From assembly GCF_036226885.1 (NCBI RefSeq), contig NZ_CP109027.1, forward strand, positions 248,001 through 312,000: a stretch of DNA of 64,000 nt, in the 5' to 3' direction. Origin of the DNA: Streptomyces sp. NBC_00663 (GTDB lineage Bacteria; Actinomycetota; Actinomycetes; Streptomycetales; Streptomycetaceae). Under the pieces are notes generated by a model, which ran no database searches, was not told where the DNA came from, and worked only from the letters and a program-made list of their open reading frames with translations. Positions 42,209 to 51,463 of this stretch are shown in pieces. The translations under genes and the position numbers were made by a program. Numbering within the stretch: position 1 is the stretch's first letter; each line of letters begins with the position of its first letter.

Positions 42209-42848
42209 AGTGGACATGAAGAAGTCGCAGGCCGGGGCCGTGAATCGGGGGACATATTTCCTGTTCACCCTCATCGTGGTGGGGATCGGCTGGGCCATCG
42301 CCGCGGTCAACACCGGGATCTCGTATCTCGCTCTGGGCATGGACGTGATCCCGATCATCACCGGCTTCGTCGGCTGCCTCGTCTTCGTGATCCTCATGCG
42401 CTTCCTCCACCACGCGTGGTGGCTCGCCGCCCTCTCCGTCCTGCCCGCGGTGTTCGTCCTCGTCGGCTCGGTCCAGTACGCCCCCGAGGCCGCACTCGAC
42501 CACCGCGGCGTGCGCGAGAAAGTCCGCATCACGGCCGACAGCGCCGCGGCCGACGGCGGCTCGAACCACCGCTTCACCCTCACCGGCCCCTCGGGCGACG
42601 AGCTCAAAGAGACTCTCGACTACGACGGGAGCGACCCGGACTGGGAGGTCGGTGACCGGCTCACGGTCGTCAGCGACCCGGAGGGCGTCGTCCCCGTGGA
42701 GGCGGCCTCCGATGTCGACCCGGACAACCGACTCGCCACTCTCGCCATGGGCGTCGCCGGCTGGACGGGCCTCGCGCTGCTGGCCGGCCGACGCGGATTC
42801 GTACGACGCCGAGCGGGCCGACAGCCCGCCTTCGACGACCTCGCCTGA
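42201..42848 (+). CDS. membrane protein, unknown function
   Basis: A 215-residue protein: three TM segments in residues 15-100, a soluble extracytoplasmic domain ('HRFTLTGPSGDELKETLDYDGSDPDWEVGDRLTVVSDPEG'), a final TM helix and a basic tail. The soluble part resembles an SH3-like/DUF3592 fold. The ATG at 42201 overlaps the end of the previous gene by 8 bp, so the three genes 41394-42848 probably form one operon. Confidence 0.7.
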   Translation: MTEVDMKKSQAGAVNRGTYFLFTLIVVGIGWAIAAVNTGISYLALGMDVIPIITGFVGCLVFVILMRFLHHAWWLAALSVLPAVFVLVGSVQYAPEAALDHRGVREKVRITADSAAADGGSNHRFTLTGPSGDELKETLDYDGSDPDWEVGDRLTVVSDPEGVVPVEAASDVDPDNRLATLAMGVAGWTGLALLAGRRGFVRRRAGRQPAFDDLA

Positions 42849-42924
42849 ACCACCCCGGCCGCAGCACGATAGGCGGCCGGCCACCCATCAGCCATATGAA
42901 CAACGCCGCTGCGACCGATGACGC

Positions 42925-43980
42925 CTAATCGCCTCCGCCTCCGCCGTCACCGCCACCATCGCCGCCGCTGTCGCCGCCGTCACCGCCATCCGAGCCCCAA
43001 CCGTCGCCGCCGCCGGACTCGTTGTCATCGCTCCCCTTGCCAAGGTTGCTGAACCAGGCGCGGTCCCATCCGTCGTCGGCGGCGATCGGCTCACCACCGA
43101 CCAGCCGGTGCCGCTCCGTCCGAAACCGTGCCAGGCCCGTCGTGTCCCCGAGCCCGAAGGCGACGGCGAAGACCTGCGCCATCACGGCATCCAGCGGGTC
43201 GAGGCTCTCGTACCTCACGGGGGACAACGGCAGCAGTACCGAGTCCGGCTCGGGTACCGGTCGGCGCGCAGGCCGCGTCAGGAGGGCGACCCGCCGTTCG
43301 TCACGCAGCAGCCAGGAACTCACCGCGTTCTCGCGCCGCAACACCCAGTGCTGCCCGGACAGCCGCACCTCCACCAGGCTCTTGGACTTGCGCAGCTTCT
43401 TCGTCAGTCCGAGCCGGGCCGTGGTGTCGCCGACCGTCAGGCGCAACCCCTTGGACGGATCGGGGGCGTCGCGGACGAAGCCCTGGGGCGCCCGGATTCG
43501 TACGACGGGAGCGTGCGGCCCCCACACATCCACGCGCACCAGGCGACGGTCCACGGCGACGGTGATCGGCCCGGCGGGGCCCGTCGCGAACCGCCGCGCG
43601 ATCCACAACGGCACTCCCTCCGCCCTGGCCTGGGCCGCCAGGGACGCCACCTGATCGGTCCCCCCACACTGCCGAACCGCCAACTCCCCCAGCACGCGGG
43701 CGAACTCGGCCGCCTGCCGTGCCCTGACCGGCGTGCTGGTGCCCGTGACCCGTGTCACCGGCACCGTCCCTGTCCCCTGCGGCAGCCGCTCCAACGGGCG
43801 CTCCGCCCCGCCGCCCCCGAGCCAGTACCCGCGCTGGAACGCCTCAGCCATGGCAGCGAGGTTCAGCTCGCTCAAGGGAGTGGTCCTGCCGCCTCTCCGC
43901 AGCTGGTCCGGGGTCAACTCCACTGTTCGGGCGAGCGGATTCCACGACCGCTCGCCATAGAGCACCTCACTCACAGCCAT
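42925..43980 (-). CDS. hypothetical protein with Gly/Asp-rich tail, beside terD
   Basis: A 351-residue protein starting at 'MAVSEVLYG' (ATG 43980, GGAG 10 bp upstream; ATG 43995 is possible). The globular part (1-315) has no TM segments or known motifs; it includes 'RKSKSLVEVRLSGQHWVLRRENA' and 'RYESLDPLDAVMAQVFAVAFGL'. The last 30 or so residues are nearly all Gly, Asp and Ser (GGDGGD-type), probably disordered. It lies 21 bp after the terD stop, so it is co-transcribed with it. Confidence 0.75.
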   Translation of the reverse strand: MAVSEVLYGERSWNPLARTVELTPDQLRRGGRTTPLSELNLAAMAEAFQRGYWLGGGGAERPLERLPQGTGTVPVTRVTGTSTPVRARQAAEFARVLGELAVRQCGGTDQVASLAAQARAEGVPLWIARRFATGPAGPITVAVDRRLVRVDVWGPHAPVVRIRAPQGFVRDAPDPSKGLRLTVGDTTARLGLTKKLRKSKSLVEVRLSGQHWVLRRENAVSSWLLRDERRVALLTRPARRPVPEPDSVLLPLSPVRYESLDPLDAVMAQVFAVAFGLGDTTGLARFRTERHRLVGGEPIAADDGWDRAWFSNLGKGSDDNESGGGDGWGSDGGDGGDSGGDGGGDGGGGGD

Positions 43981-44001
43981 CCCCCGCATCTCCATGACGT
44001 A

Positions 44002-44586
44002 CTACTTGCTGACAGCGAAACGCATGAGGGCGTGCTCGTCCCCCTGCTTGATCTTCCCCGTCGTGTTGATCACTTCGAGCTTCCAAGTCCCGCCGACCCG
44101 CATCGCCTTGGCCACGGCGCAGCCGTTGTCCTGGGAGAGCAGGCTCGGCCAGATGTCGGCCACCTGCTGAGAGTTGCCACCGGTCGCGTCGTAGACCTTG
44201 AAGCTGATGTTGCGCGCCTTCTGGAAGGAGCTGCCCTTCTTGTACGCGGCGGCCACGAACACGATCGACGTGATGTTGGGCGGGATCCGGGCGAACTCGA
44301 CGGTCACCGTCTCGTCGTCGCCGTCACCGCGTCCGGTCTGGTTGTCGCCGCTGTGGACCAGCGAGCCGTTGCCCATCGGGTCGAGCGAGTCGAGACCCGC
44401 GAGGCGCACCGGGTCCCCGCCCTGAAGGGCGATGGCGATCAGGTCGAGGTCGGTGCCGCTGTTGCGGCGCAGCTTGCCCAGTACTCCGCCGCTGCTTCCG
44501 GCGGTGGGGTCCCAGGAGACGCCGATGGACAGATGGGTCACTCCGTCCAGGTCTGCCGGACCGTCTTCCTTGGTGAGCGTGATCAT
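44002..44586 (-). CDS. TerD-family protein
   Basis: A 194-residue TerD/CABP domain protein: 'LTKEDGPADLDGVTHLSIGVSWDP', 'DLDLIAIAL' and the calcium-site region 'HSGDNQTGRGDGDDETVTVEFARIPPNI'. TerD proteins bind calcium and act in tellurite or stress response complexes near the membrane. The frame is complete, starting at ATG 44586. Partnered with the Gly-tailed protein downstream. Confidence 0.9.
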   Translation of the reverse strand: MITLTKEDGPADLDGVTHLSIGVSWDPTAGSSGGVLGKLRRNSGTDLDLIAIALQGGDPVRLAGLDSLDPMGNGSLVHSGDNQTGRGDGDDETVTVEFARIPPNITSIVFVAAAYKKGSSFQKARNISFKVYDATGGNSQQVADIWPSLLSQDNGCAVAKAMRVGGTWKLEVINTTGKIKQGDEHALMRFAVSK

Positions 44587-44728
44587 GTGGGGCGCATCCT
44601 CGTGTCGAAGGGACTACAACACGCAGAGTCTGCCCGGCACCTTCGCGGTTCCATGTGACGGGTCCGTCGAACACGCATGAATCCCGCACCGACAACTCAC
44701 GGGACACCCGTACACCCGTCTCCAACGC

Positions 44729-44808
44729 AACGGCACGCTGCGAGGCCGGCCGTGGTCGCTGCCGCTGGCCGAGCAGGTACGGATCGTGGCGGTGTATTAA
44801 CGGACCAA
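44729..44808 (+). pseudogene. transposase N-terminal scrap
   Basis: The residues 'GRPWSLPLAEQVRIVAVY', then a stop, then 'RT' match the start of an IS5-type transposase in which the same stretch continues into an HTH. Only about 27 codons remain. Confidence 0.45.
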
Positions 44809-44818
44809 GCGGCCAGTG

Positions 44819-45004
44819 TCACGTGTTCCGCCTCGCGGTCCGCAGAAAGTAGGCCGCGCCGGCCATCAGAGCCACTCCGGGCACCACGACGACGAGCCCA
44901 CGGCCGGTGTTGCCCTTCACCAGGTCGTTGGCGCCTGCGGCCACCAAGAGGAGGCCGCATACCAGAGCGACCATGGAGAAAACTGCTATAGCCAGTGCAC
45001 GCAT
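44819..45004 (-). CDS. small two-TM membrane protein
   Basis: A 61-residue protein with two hydrophobic helices ('LAIAVFSMVALVCGLLLVAAGANDL' and 'GLVVVVPGVALMAGAAYFL') and a basic C-terminus. Clean frame from ATG 45004. Function unknown. Confidence 0.6.
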   Translation of the reverse strand: MRALAIAVFSMVALVCGLLLVAAGANDLVKGNTGRGLVVVVPGVALMAGAAYFLRTARRNT

Positions 45005-45199
45005 TTCGCTCCATCGGAGGTTCCGGGCGGGGGGACTGCGCGGCCCCCGCCTACGACGTGGCGTGTGGGGAAGGTGCCCGCATCGCTCCCTGTGTGTCGC
45101 CTGTTGCCAGTCGGGGCGAGGTAGGCCACGGTGTATCGGAACGGCTGAGGGACGGCCTCGTCATGGAGTTCAACGTGCCCGCCGGGTCGCGGATGAATC

Positions 45200-45640
45200 C
45201 GGTGTCAAACGCCGTTGGTGGTCGTGGACCCGTGTGAACCAGGTCGTAGGTGGTCCGGCGACCGTGACGGCGGACATCTGGCTGTAGTCCGTCCACGTCT
45301 CGTTCGTGCGCGCGGAAGCCGTGACGCGTCCGTCGGCCGTCTGGTTGCCGAGTTTGTCGTAGGACCACTGCGTCACCGAGCCGGTCTGGCCGGTCAGTTG
45401 GCTGGCGTCGTTGTAGGTGAAGACCGCGCTGCCGTCCTGCGAGGTGAACTTGCCGGCCTTGTCGAAGCAGTACGGCCAGGACGCCTTGCGGGTGCCGGCG
45501 GAGTCGGCCTCCAGCGCGTTGGACAGCTGGTCCTGGGAGTCGTTGGGGTAACTGGTCCTGGACTTGGTGAGGTTGTCGGTGCGGGTGCGGATCTTTGTGG
45601 TGTGGATGCCCGTGTACGGCGGGGACGGATATCGGCGCGG
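45200..45640 (-). pseudogene. RHS/YD-repeat protein remnant
   Basis: An uninterrupted stretch reads 'RTRTDNLTKSRTSYPNDSQDQLSNALEADSAG', 'CFDKAGKFTSQDGSAVFTYNDASQLTGQTGSVTQWSYDKLGNQTADG' and 'ARTNETWTDYSQMSAVTVAG'. These are RHS-core repeats from shortly before the C-terminal toxin domain of Streptomyces RHS proteins. Full proteins are over 1500 residues; about 140 are left, and neither end is conserved. Confidence 0.8.
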
Positions 45641-45887
45641 GACTCCCTTACGGAAGGCGGGCTTGGTAGTTGGGCCGCCGCCGGAAAACTGTCGTAGGCG
45701 TCAGCTGTGGCCGAAGGCCGCCGCGGTGGCCACGCGCGAGAGCGATGTGCTCGACGAGGTCACCGAACGCGGGTTCCTGGCCAGGAACCCGCGGACTGTC
45801 TACGCCCTGACGGGCCCGATGGTCCTCGAGCCGGCGATCGACGGTGTGACCGCGGGCTCAAAGGGGCGGGCACAGTGTCGCCGGTCG
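45641..45887. other. unassigned sequence
   Basis: A plus-strand frame reads 'ESDVLDEVTERGFLARNPRTVYALTGPMVLEPAIDGV'. It looks like a coding fragment, but I cannot place the family. Confidence 0.3.
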
Positions 45888-45930
45888 GCGCCTGTCCATG
45901 GGTGAGTGGGGCTGCCGCATGGACAGGCGC
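45888..45930 (-). terminator. terminator after the Old Yellow Enzyme gene
   Basis: Perfect 13-bp arms GCGCCTGTCCATG and CATGGACAGGCGC with a 17-base loop, 13 bp past the stop of the minus-strand gene. Confidence 0.8.
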
Positions 45931-45942
45931 TGACCGTGGGCC

Positions 45943-47055
45943 TCAGGCCGCTTCGAGGAAGGGGTAGTCGGTGTAGCCCTCGGCGCCCGGCCCGTAGAAC
46001 AGTTCCGGCCGCGGCTCGTTCTCCGGGTGGCCGCCCTGCCAGCGTGCGACCAGGTCGGGGTTGGCGATGAGGGCCCGGCCCACGACCACGGCGTCGGCGT
46101 GGCCGGCCTCGATCTGCTGGAGCGCCTGCTCGCGGGTGGTCTGCCCCCCGAAGGGGCCGCTGTTGACGATCAGCTTGCCGTCGAAGCGTCGCCGCAGCTC
46201 CTGTACGAGGTCGCCGCCCGGCTCGGCGTGCAGGACGGAGAGGTAGGCCAGGCCCAGCGGGCGCAGTTGGTCGAGCAGGGTGCCGTAGGTGGCCAGGACG
46301 TCGTCCCGGTCGGTCTCGAAGACGTCCCCGAGGTCGACCTCCGGCGAGATTCGCAGCCCGACCCGGTCGGCACCGACGGCCTGGGCGACCGCCGTGACGA
46401 CCTCGACGACGAAGCGGGCGCGGTTGTGCGGCGAGCCGCCGTATTCATCGGTGCGCTGGTTGGCCGCCGGGGAGAGGAACTCCTGGAGCAGGTAGCCGTT
46501 GGCGCCATGGATTTCCACGCCGTCCGCTCCCGCCTCGATGGCCCGGCGGGCCGCGGCGACGAAGTCCTCCAGGGCTGCCCGGATCTCTGCGGCGGTCATC
46601 GCTTCCGGTACGGGGTAGGGCTGCTCGCCCTTCTCGGTGAACGTCTTGTTGTCGATGGCGATCGCGCTGGGGGCGAGGATGCGGCGGCCGCCGTTGATGT
46701 CGGGGTGGGTGCCGCGGCCGGCGTGCATGATCTGCAGGACGATGCGGCCGCCCTCGGCGTGTACCGCCTCGAACACGCGCTGCCAGCCGGCGGCCTGCTC
46801 GTCGGTGGCGATGCCCGGCTCACCGACATACCCCTGCGACGCGTGGTCGGGGTAGGTGCCCTCGGTGATGATCATTCCGACGCTGGCCCGCTGCCGGTAG
46901 TACTCGACCATGAGGTCCCCGGGGATCCCGGAGGAACCGGCCCGGACCCGGGTCAGCGGTGCCATGACGATGCGGTTGGCGAGCTCGATCTTCCCGAGGG
47001 TGACCGAGGAGAAAAGCGATGGAACGGACAAAACGTCTGAAGTGTTGACAGTCAT
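45943..47055 (-). CDS. NADH:flavin oxidoreductase (Old Yellow Enzyme family)
   Basis: A 370-residue FMN-dependent ene-reductase/nemA-like TIM barrel. Visible: 'NRIVMAPLTRVRA', the FMN and substrate His/Asn region 'VEIHGANGYLLQEFLSPAANQRTDEYGGS', and C-terminal phosphate site 'ADAVVVGRALIANPDL'. It reduces activated C=C bonds with NAD(P)H. The ATG at 47055 follows an AAAGAAAG purine tract. Downstream of an aldehyde dehydrogenase in the same direction, 300 bp apart; both may detoxify unsaturated aldehydes. Confidence 0.92.
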   Translation of the reverse strand: MTVNTSDVLSVPSLFSSVTLGKIELANRIVMAPLTRVRAGSSGIPGDLMVEYYRQRASVGMIITEGTYPDHASQGYVGEPGIATDEQAAGWQRVFEAVHAEGGRIVLQIMHAGRGTHPDINGGRRILAPSAIAIDNKTFTEKGEQPYPVPEAMTAAEIRAALEDFVAAARRAIEAGADGVEIHGANGYLLQEFLSPAANQRTDEYGGSPHNRARFVVEVVTAVAQAVGADRVGLRISPEVDLGDVFETDRDDVLATYGTLLDQLRPLGLAYLSVLHAEPGGDLVQELRRRFDGKLIVNSGPFGGQTTREQALQQIEAGHADAVVVGRALIANPDLVARWQGGHPENEPRPELFYGPGAEGYTDYPFLEAA

Positions 47056-47362
47056 GGGTTTCTTTCTTTCTGCAATACGGAGGAAAACGGGATGAAGGTC
47101 TGCGACGCAGGTGGTGTTGGCGGCGAACGCGGGGGCGAACACGGTGAGAACCGCGCGCCGTCGGCGTCGGCGTCGACGCCGGTCAAGCGCAACTGCCCGC
47201 CGCAGTACAGGCGTTCGCTCCTTGCGCACGATCAGCAGTCAGCCAGGCGACGAAGTCATGGGTTCCGCCGCCGGAGTCGGTACGGATCGGTGTCCTCACC
47301 GCCCTGAGGCGCTTCCGTTGGCCGATCGCCCATCGGACGGCCTGCTTCACGAAAGTGCCGGC

Positions 47363-48709
47363 CTAGTTGAGCGGGACGTCCGCGACGGCCTTGAGGTGGC
47401 AGAACGTCTCGAGGGAGTAGCGGCCGTGGTATCGGCCCATGCCGCTTTCGCCGACGCCGCCGAAAGGCAGGCCGGGCATGATCAGCTGGATCACCGGCTG
47501 GCCCCAGGCGACGCCGCCGGAGGACGTTTCGTTCACCAGGCGCGCCTTGGTGGCCTCGGAGGTGGTGAAGGCGTAGAGCGCGAGGGGCTTTTCGCGCTCG
47601 TTGATGAAGGCGATAGCGGCGTCGAGGTCGGCGACTTCGACGACGGCGAGGATCGGACCGAAGATCTCCTCCTGCATGACCGGCGAAGCGGGGTCGACAT
47701 CGGTGAGGACGGTGGGTGCGATGTACAGGTCGTCGCGGTCGTGCCGGCCGCCCACCGCTACCTTGCCGTAGTCCAGCAGAGCGGTGAGGCGGTCGAAGTG
47801 CCGCTCGTTGATGACGCGGCCGAAGCCGGCCGAGGTCTGCGGGTCGGTGCCGAACTGGGCTTCGACCGCGGTGCGCAGGGCGGGGCCCAGTTTGGCGGCG
47901 GTCGCGGGGTCGGCCAGGACGTAGTCGGGGGCTATGCACTGCTGCCCCGCGTTGCCGAACTTGGCGCCGACCAGCCGCTTCGCGGTCTCGTCCACGTCGG
48001 CGTCAGGCGCCACGAAGACCGGTGACTTGCCGCCGAGCTCAAGCGTGACCGGGGTGAGGTGCTTGGCTGCCGCCGCCATGACGATCCGGCCAACGGTGCC
48101 GTTGCCGGTGTAGAAGATGTGGTCGAAGCGCTGGGCCAGGAGGGCCGTGGTCTCCTCGGCGCCCCCCTCGACCACGGTGAGCACATCGGCGTCGAAGTAC
48201 TCACGCAGGAGGCGTGAAGCGACCGCCGAGGTGTGCACCGACATCTCGCTCGGCTTGGCCACCACGGTGTTTCCGGCGGCCAGGGCGCCGATGATGGGGT
48301 CGATGAGAAGGTGCAGCGGGAAATTCCACGGAGCGATCACCAGGACGACCCCGAGCGGGTCGTACGTGGTGTAGGCCGTGGTCGTGGGACCGAAATGGGC
48401 GGGAACCTCCACCGGGCGGGGCTCAAGCCAGCTCTCGAGATTCGCCAGTGTCTCGTCGATGTCGGCAATGGTGAAGTCGATCTCCTGCATCTTCGCCTCG
48501 GCGGCGTTCTTCCTCAGATCCGCCCACAGCGCCTCGATCAGCTCCTGCTCGTTTTCCACCAGCAGGGCCCGCAGCCGCCGCAGCTGGTCGACGCGCCAGT
48601 CCAGTGGGCGGGTGACGCCGGTGTTGAACGTCGCGCGAAGGCGGCCGACCACCTCCGCGGCCGTTTCGCTCTGGTGCGTCCTCGACTCGATCCCCTGTGT
48701 TGCGGGCAT
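47363..48709 (-). CDS. aldehyde dehydrogenase (ALDH3-like)
   Basis: A 448-residue NAD(P)-dependent aldehyde dehydrogenase of the short class 3 type. General base E224 ('VTLELGGKSP') and catalytic C258 ('NAGQQCIAPDYV') are present, plus 'PWNFPLHLLIDPIIGALAAGN' and the C-terminal 'LPFGGVGESGMGRYHG'. The ATG at 48709 has GGAG about 8 bp upstream. Divergent from the XRE/MmyB regulator (175 bp), which probably controls it. Confidence 0.93.
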   Translation of the reverse strand: MPATQGIESRTHQSETAAEVVGRLRATFNTGVTRPLDWRVDQLRRLRALLVENEQELIEALWADLRKNAAEAKMQEIDFTIADIDETLANLESWLEPRPVEVPAHFGPTTTAYTTYDPLGVVLVIAPWNFPLHLLIDPIIGALAAGNTVVAKPSEMSVHTSAVASRLLREYFDADVLTVVEGGAEETTALLAQRFDHIFYTGNGTVGRIVMAAAAKHLTPVTLELGGKSPVFVAPDADVDETAKRLVGAKFGNAGQQCIAPDYVLADPATAAKLGPALRTAVEAQFGTDPQTSAGFGRVINERHFDRLTALLDYGKVAVGGRHDRDDLYIAPTVLTDVDPASPVMQEEIFGPILAVVEVADLDAAIAFINEREKPLALYAFTTSEATKARLVNETSSGGVAWGQPVIQLIMPGLPFGGVGESGMGRYHGRYSLETFCHLKAVADVPLN

Positions 48710-48884
48710 GGGATGTACTCCGTTCTTGATGCAAGCCACACCCCGGCCGCCTTCCGGCCGGGGCACGGTCTCCAGAGTGTTGGACGATCCGGCATTCACC
48801 CAGGCCACGGGTCTACGTACGTGCGCTGTGCCTACCACTGATTGGGTCAGGAAGGTGTGCGTCCGACCGTGGATACTCGAGAGC

Positions 48885-49808
48885 ATGAACGAATACCCCG
48901 AACCGGTGCACGAGCCCGCCGCCGGCGCTCTGGACCCGCGTGCCGAGCTCAGTGAGTTCCTGCGCTCCAGGCGGGCCCGGCTGAGGCCGGAGGACGTGGG
49001 GCTGCCGGACTACGGGCGGTACCGGCGGGTGCCGGGGCTGCGCCGCGAGGAGCTGGCCCAGCTGGCCGGGGTGTCGGTGGCGTACTACACGCGCCTGGAG
49101 CAGGGCAACGGGCGGACCGTGTCGGCGGAGGTCCTCGACGCCATCGCCCGCGCGCTGCGGCTGAGCGACGCCGAGCACGCCCACCTCACGCACCTGGCGA
49201 AGCCGAAACAGCGGAAGAAGAAGCCGGCCGGCCGCACCCAGCAGGTGCGCAGCACCCTGCTGACACTGCTGGACACCATGGACGGCGGCCCGGCGATCCT
49301 CGTGGGGCGGCGCTCGGACATCCTCGCCTGGAACCGGATGGCCGCAGCAGTCTTCGGCGACTGGGCGGAGCTGCCGGCGCACGAGCGGAACTGGGCGCGG
49401 CTGGTCTTTCTGCGGCCCGAGTACCGCGACCTGTTCGTGGACTGGGAGCACAAAGCGAGCGACATCGTCTCTCAGCTACGCCTGGACGCCGGCCGCCATC
49501 CGGACGACCCCCGCCTGTCCTCCCTGGTGGGCGAACTCTCCGTGAAGAGCGAGGAGTTCAGGCGACTGTGGGCAACCCACGACGTCAAGGAGAGGTGCCA
49601 CGGCATCCAGCGCCTGCACCACCCGCTCGTCGGCGAACTCGATCTCCGCCTCGAGTCGTTCCACCAGGCCGACAACCACGACCAGATGCTGGCGATGTAC
49701 CACGCCGAACCGGGTTCCCCGTCCGCGCAGGCACTGCGACTGCTGGCCAGCTGGGGCACCGACGCGACAACGGCGGGAGCCGGGATGCCGCCGACCCGCA
49801 CGGCTTGA
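48885..49808 (+). CDS. XRE-family regulator with MmyB-like ligand domain
   Basis: A 307-residue regulator. HTH_31 domain at about 20-90 ('RVPGLRREELAQLAGVSVAYYTRLEQGNGRTVSAEVLDAIARAL'), then the MmyB-like PAS-fold ligand domain ('ILAWNRMAAAVFGDWAELPAHERNWARLVFL'). Such Streptomyces proteins sit divergently from oxidoreductase genes and regulate them in response to a small molecule, possibly a fatty acid. ATG at 48885. Confidence 0.9.
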   Translation: MNEYPEPVHEPAAGALDPRAELSEFLRSRRARLRPEDVGLPDYGRYRRVPGLRREELAQLAGVSVAYYTRLEQGNGRTVSAEVLDAIARALRLSDAEHAHLTHLAKPKQRKKKPAGRTQQVRSTLLTLLDTMDGGPAILVGRRSDILAWNRMAAAVFGDWAELPAHERNWARLVFLRPEYRDLFVDWEHKASDIVSQLRLDAGRHPDDPRLSSLVGELSVKSEEFRRLWATHDVKERCHGIQRLHHPLVGELDLRLESFHQADNHDQMLAMYHAEPGSPSAQALRLLASWGTDATTAGAGMPPTRTA

Positions 49809-50137
49809 TGAACAATTGATCATCGGTGGCCGGCTGCGCGCCACGCCCAGCGTCCCTTCGCACGCCGGACGCCTCCGGGGACGGTGTCGGATTCAGGGCG
49901 GCGCGGGCGTACTGCGGACAGGCGGTGGAAGAACGGTGCCGCCGCTGCGCTGGGCGTCGTTTTCGAGGGCACGGCCCGCGCAGGCTGTCTAGTGCCGCGT
50001 CAGAGAACCTTTGCCCCTGCTGATGCGACGCGCTGTTCGGGTGCCGCGATCTGCTGCGCGCTAATCTCAGGCCATAGCAGGGCATGGCGTGACCCGCGGG
50101 CCGGCTTCGGGTAACGGCGCTGTGGTGAAGGAGCGAG
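49809..50137. other. 329-bp region, no gene seen
   Basis: No reading frame with recognisable motifs. The promoter for the downstream hydrolase should lie here. Confidence 0.4.
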
Positions 50138-50788
50138 ATGCAGGCACTGACCCTTGGTCCCACGAACGGTGAGCGTGTCGTGCTCTTCGCTGCTGGAGCA
50201 GGCGGCGACCCGGAGCGTTACCGGCCCCTCCTGGAGCATCTGGCAGCCCATGATTGCCAGGTCATTGCGCCTTACTTCGAGCGTTTCGCAGCTCGGGAGG
50301 CGACCACGGCCGAGTTGCTTGCACGCCCGGTCGGGCTGGTCGAGGCGCTCCGCCGCTGGGCATCCGAGGACGCTTCTGTTGTGGTGGTCGGCCACTCGAT
50401 CGGTGGATGGGCCAGCCTCTGTCTCGCCGGTGCGACGCCCTGGGGGCGGGACGGCAGGCCGCTGGATGTCCCACGCGAACCACGTGTCGGCCGTCTCGTC
50501 TTGTACGCGCCCGCGGCCGGCTGGTTCGCCGCTCCGGGCGCCTTGGACGCGGTGAAAGCGCCGATGCTCGTCTATGCCGGGGAGATGGACACCGTCACGC
50601 CCGTCGAGCAGGCCGTCCGCTTGAAGAGCGCGTCAGCCCAGGTCGACCTTCGCGTCGTGCCGGGGGCCGGTCACTTCAGCTTCATGAATACGCCTCCGCC
50701 GGGCATGGTCGAAAGCGAGGGCTTCGACCGTGCTCGGTTCCTCACCGACCTCGCGCAAGCGACCCTGGAGTTTGCCAACCCGTCTTGA
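50138..50788 (+). CDS. alpha/beta hydrolase
   Basis: A 216-residue cytosolic serine hydrolase: nucleophile elbow 'VGHSIGGWAS', acid region 'MLVYAGEMDTVTPVEQA' and catalytic His 'VPGAGHFSFMN'. No signal peptide. GAAGGAG lies 5 bp before the ATG. Followed by a hairpin terminator. Substrate unknown. Confidence 0.88.
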   Translation: MQALTLGPTNGERVVLFAAGAGGDPERYRPLLEHLAAHDCQVIAPYFERFAAREATTAELLARPVGLVEALRRWASEDASVVVVGHSIGGWASLCLAGATPWGRDGRPLDVPREPRVGRLVLYAPAAGWFAAPGALDAVKAPMLVYAGEMDTVTPVEQAVRLKSASAQVDLRVVPGAGHFSFMNTPPPGMVESEGFDRARFLTDLAQATLEFANPS

Positions 50789-50799
50789 GATGACGTGAC

Positions 50800-50829
50800 G
50801 CGCCGTTCGGACGCTGGTCCGGACGGCGC
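50800..50829 (+). terminator. terminator after the hydrolase gene
   Basis: A 13-bp stem with one T-G wobble (GCGCCGT-t-CGGAC paired with GTCCG-g-ACGGCGC) and a 4-base loop, 12 bp past the stop. Confidence 0.75.
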
Positions 50830-50843
50830 GGTATTGCCAGGCT

Positions 50844-51165
50844 GTGCGGGTGGCAGAACAAGTACAGGTCCGCGAGATCGATGACGACGAGGGGCAGCGC
50901 CTGTTGCGGATCATCCGCAGGGGCACCGGGTCGGTGGTGACCTGGCGGCGGGCCCAGATGGTGCTGCTGTCCGCACAGGGCATGCCGGTAGCGAAGATCG
51001 CCGAGGTGTCGTTCACCAGCCCGGACCGGGTCCGGGACGTGATCCACAACTTCAACGCCGACGGCTTCGACCGCAACAACCTCGCCCGACGCGGCTTGCC
51101 GGACGAGTGCCCTCCCTGGCAGACAGTGCTTGACCGGTTCACCCGTTGGGCCCGCGATCAGTCAC
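50844..51165 (+). pseudogene. fused transposase remnants (IS630-type then IS5-type)
   Basis: Residues 1-80 ('VREIDDDEGQRLLRIIRRGTGSVVTWRRAQMVLLSAQGMPVAKIAEVSFTSPDRVRDVIHNFNADGFD') are the HTH region of an IS630-type transposase. Without a stop, the frame continues as 'RRGLPDECPPWQTVLDRFTRWARD', a piece of a DUF4096 IS5-type transposase. The two scraps joined by deletion; neither DDE domain remains. Confidence 0.7.
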
Positions 51166-51463
51166 CAGCGCCGAGGCCGCCGGCGACAACCAGTTCGCGA
51201 CTGGTGAACTCGCCGGTGAGCATGGGCATGGCAGCAGCGATCGCTTCCCTGGCCTCGGGCAACCGCAGGGATGCGTCGTGGTGGTCCTTCGATTCCCAGA
51301 CCTCCGTGACCACGATCGTGTCCGGGTCATCGGCGGCCAGACCGACCACATAGCTTGCGCAGCCAAGCTCGCGGAGACTATCGGCTCCGGAGAGCAGGAT
51401 CGCAACCACGTCGTCGCGCTTGCCGGGCTGGGTCTTCATCGAGCCGATGTAGCCATAGGCCAT
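51158..51463 (-). CDS. antibiotic biosynthesis monooxygenase (ABM)-family protein
   Basis: A 101-residue dimeric alpha+beta barrel protein: 'YGYIGSMKTQPGKRDDVVAILL', 'CASYVVGLAADDPDTIVVTEVWESKDHHDASLRLPEAREAI'. Single-domain ABM proteins include small quinone-forming monooxygenases and heme-degrading enzymes. The frame is complete. No catalytic residues are diagnostic. Confidence 0.85.
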   Translation of the reverse strand: MAYGYIGSMKTQPGKRDDVVAILLSGADSLRELGCASYVVGLAADDPDTIVVTEVWESKDHHDASLRLPEAREAIAAAMPMLTGEFTSRELVVAGGLGAGD

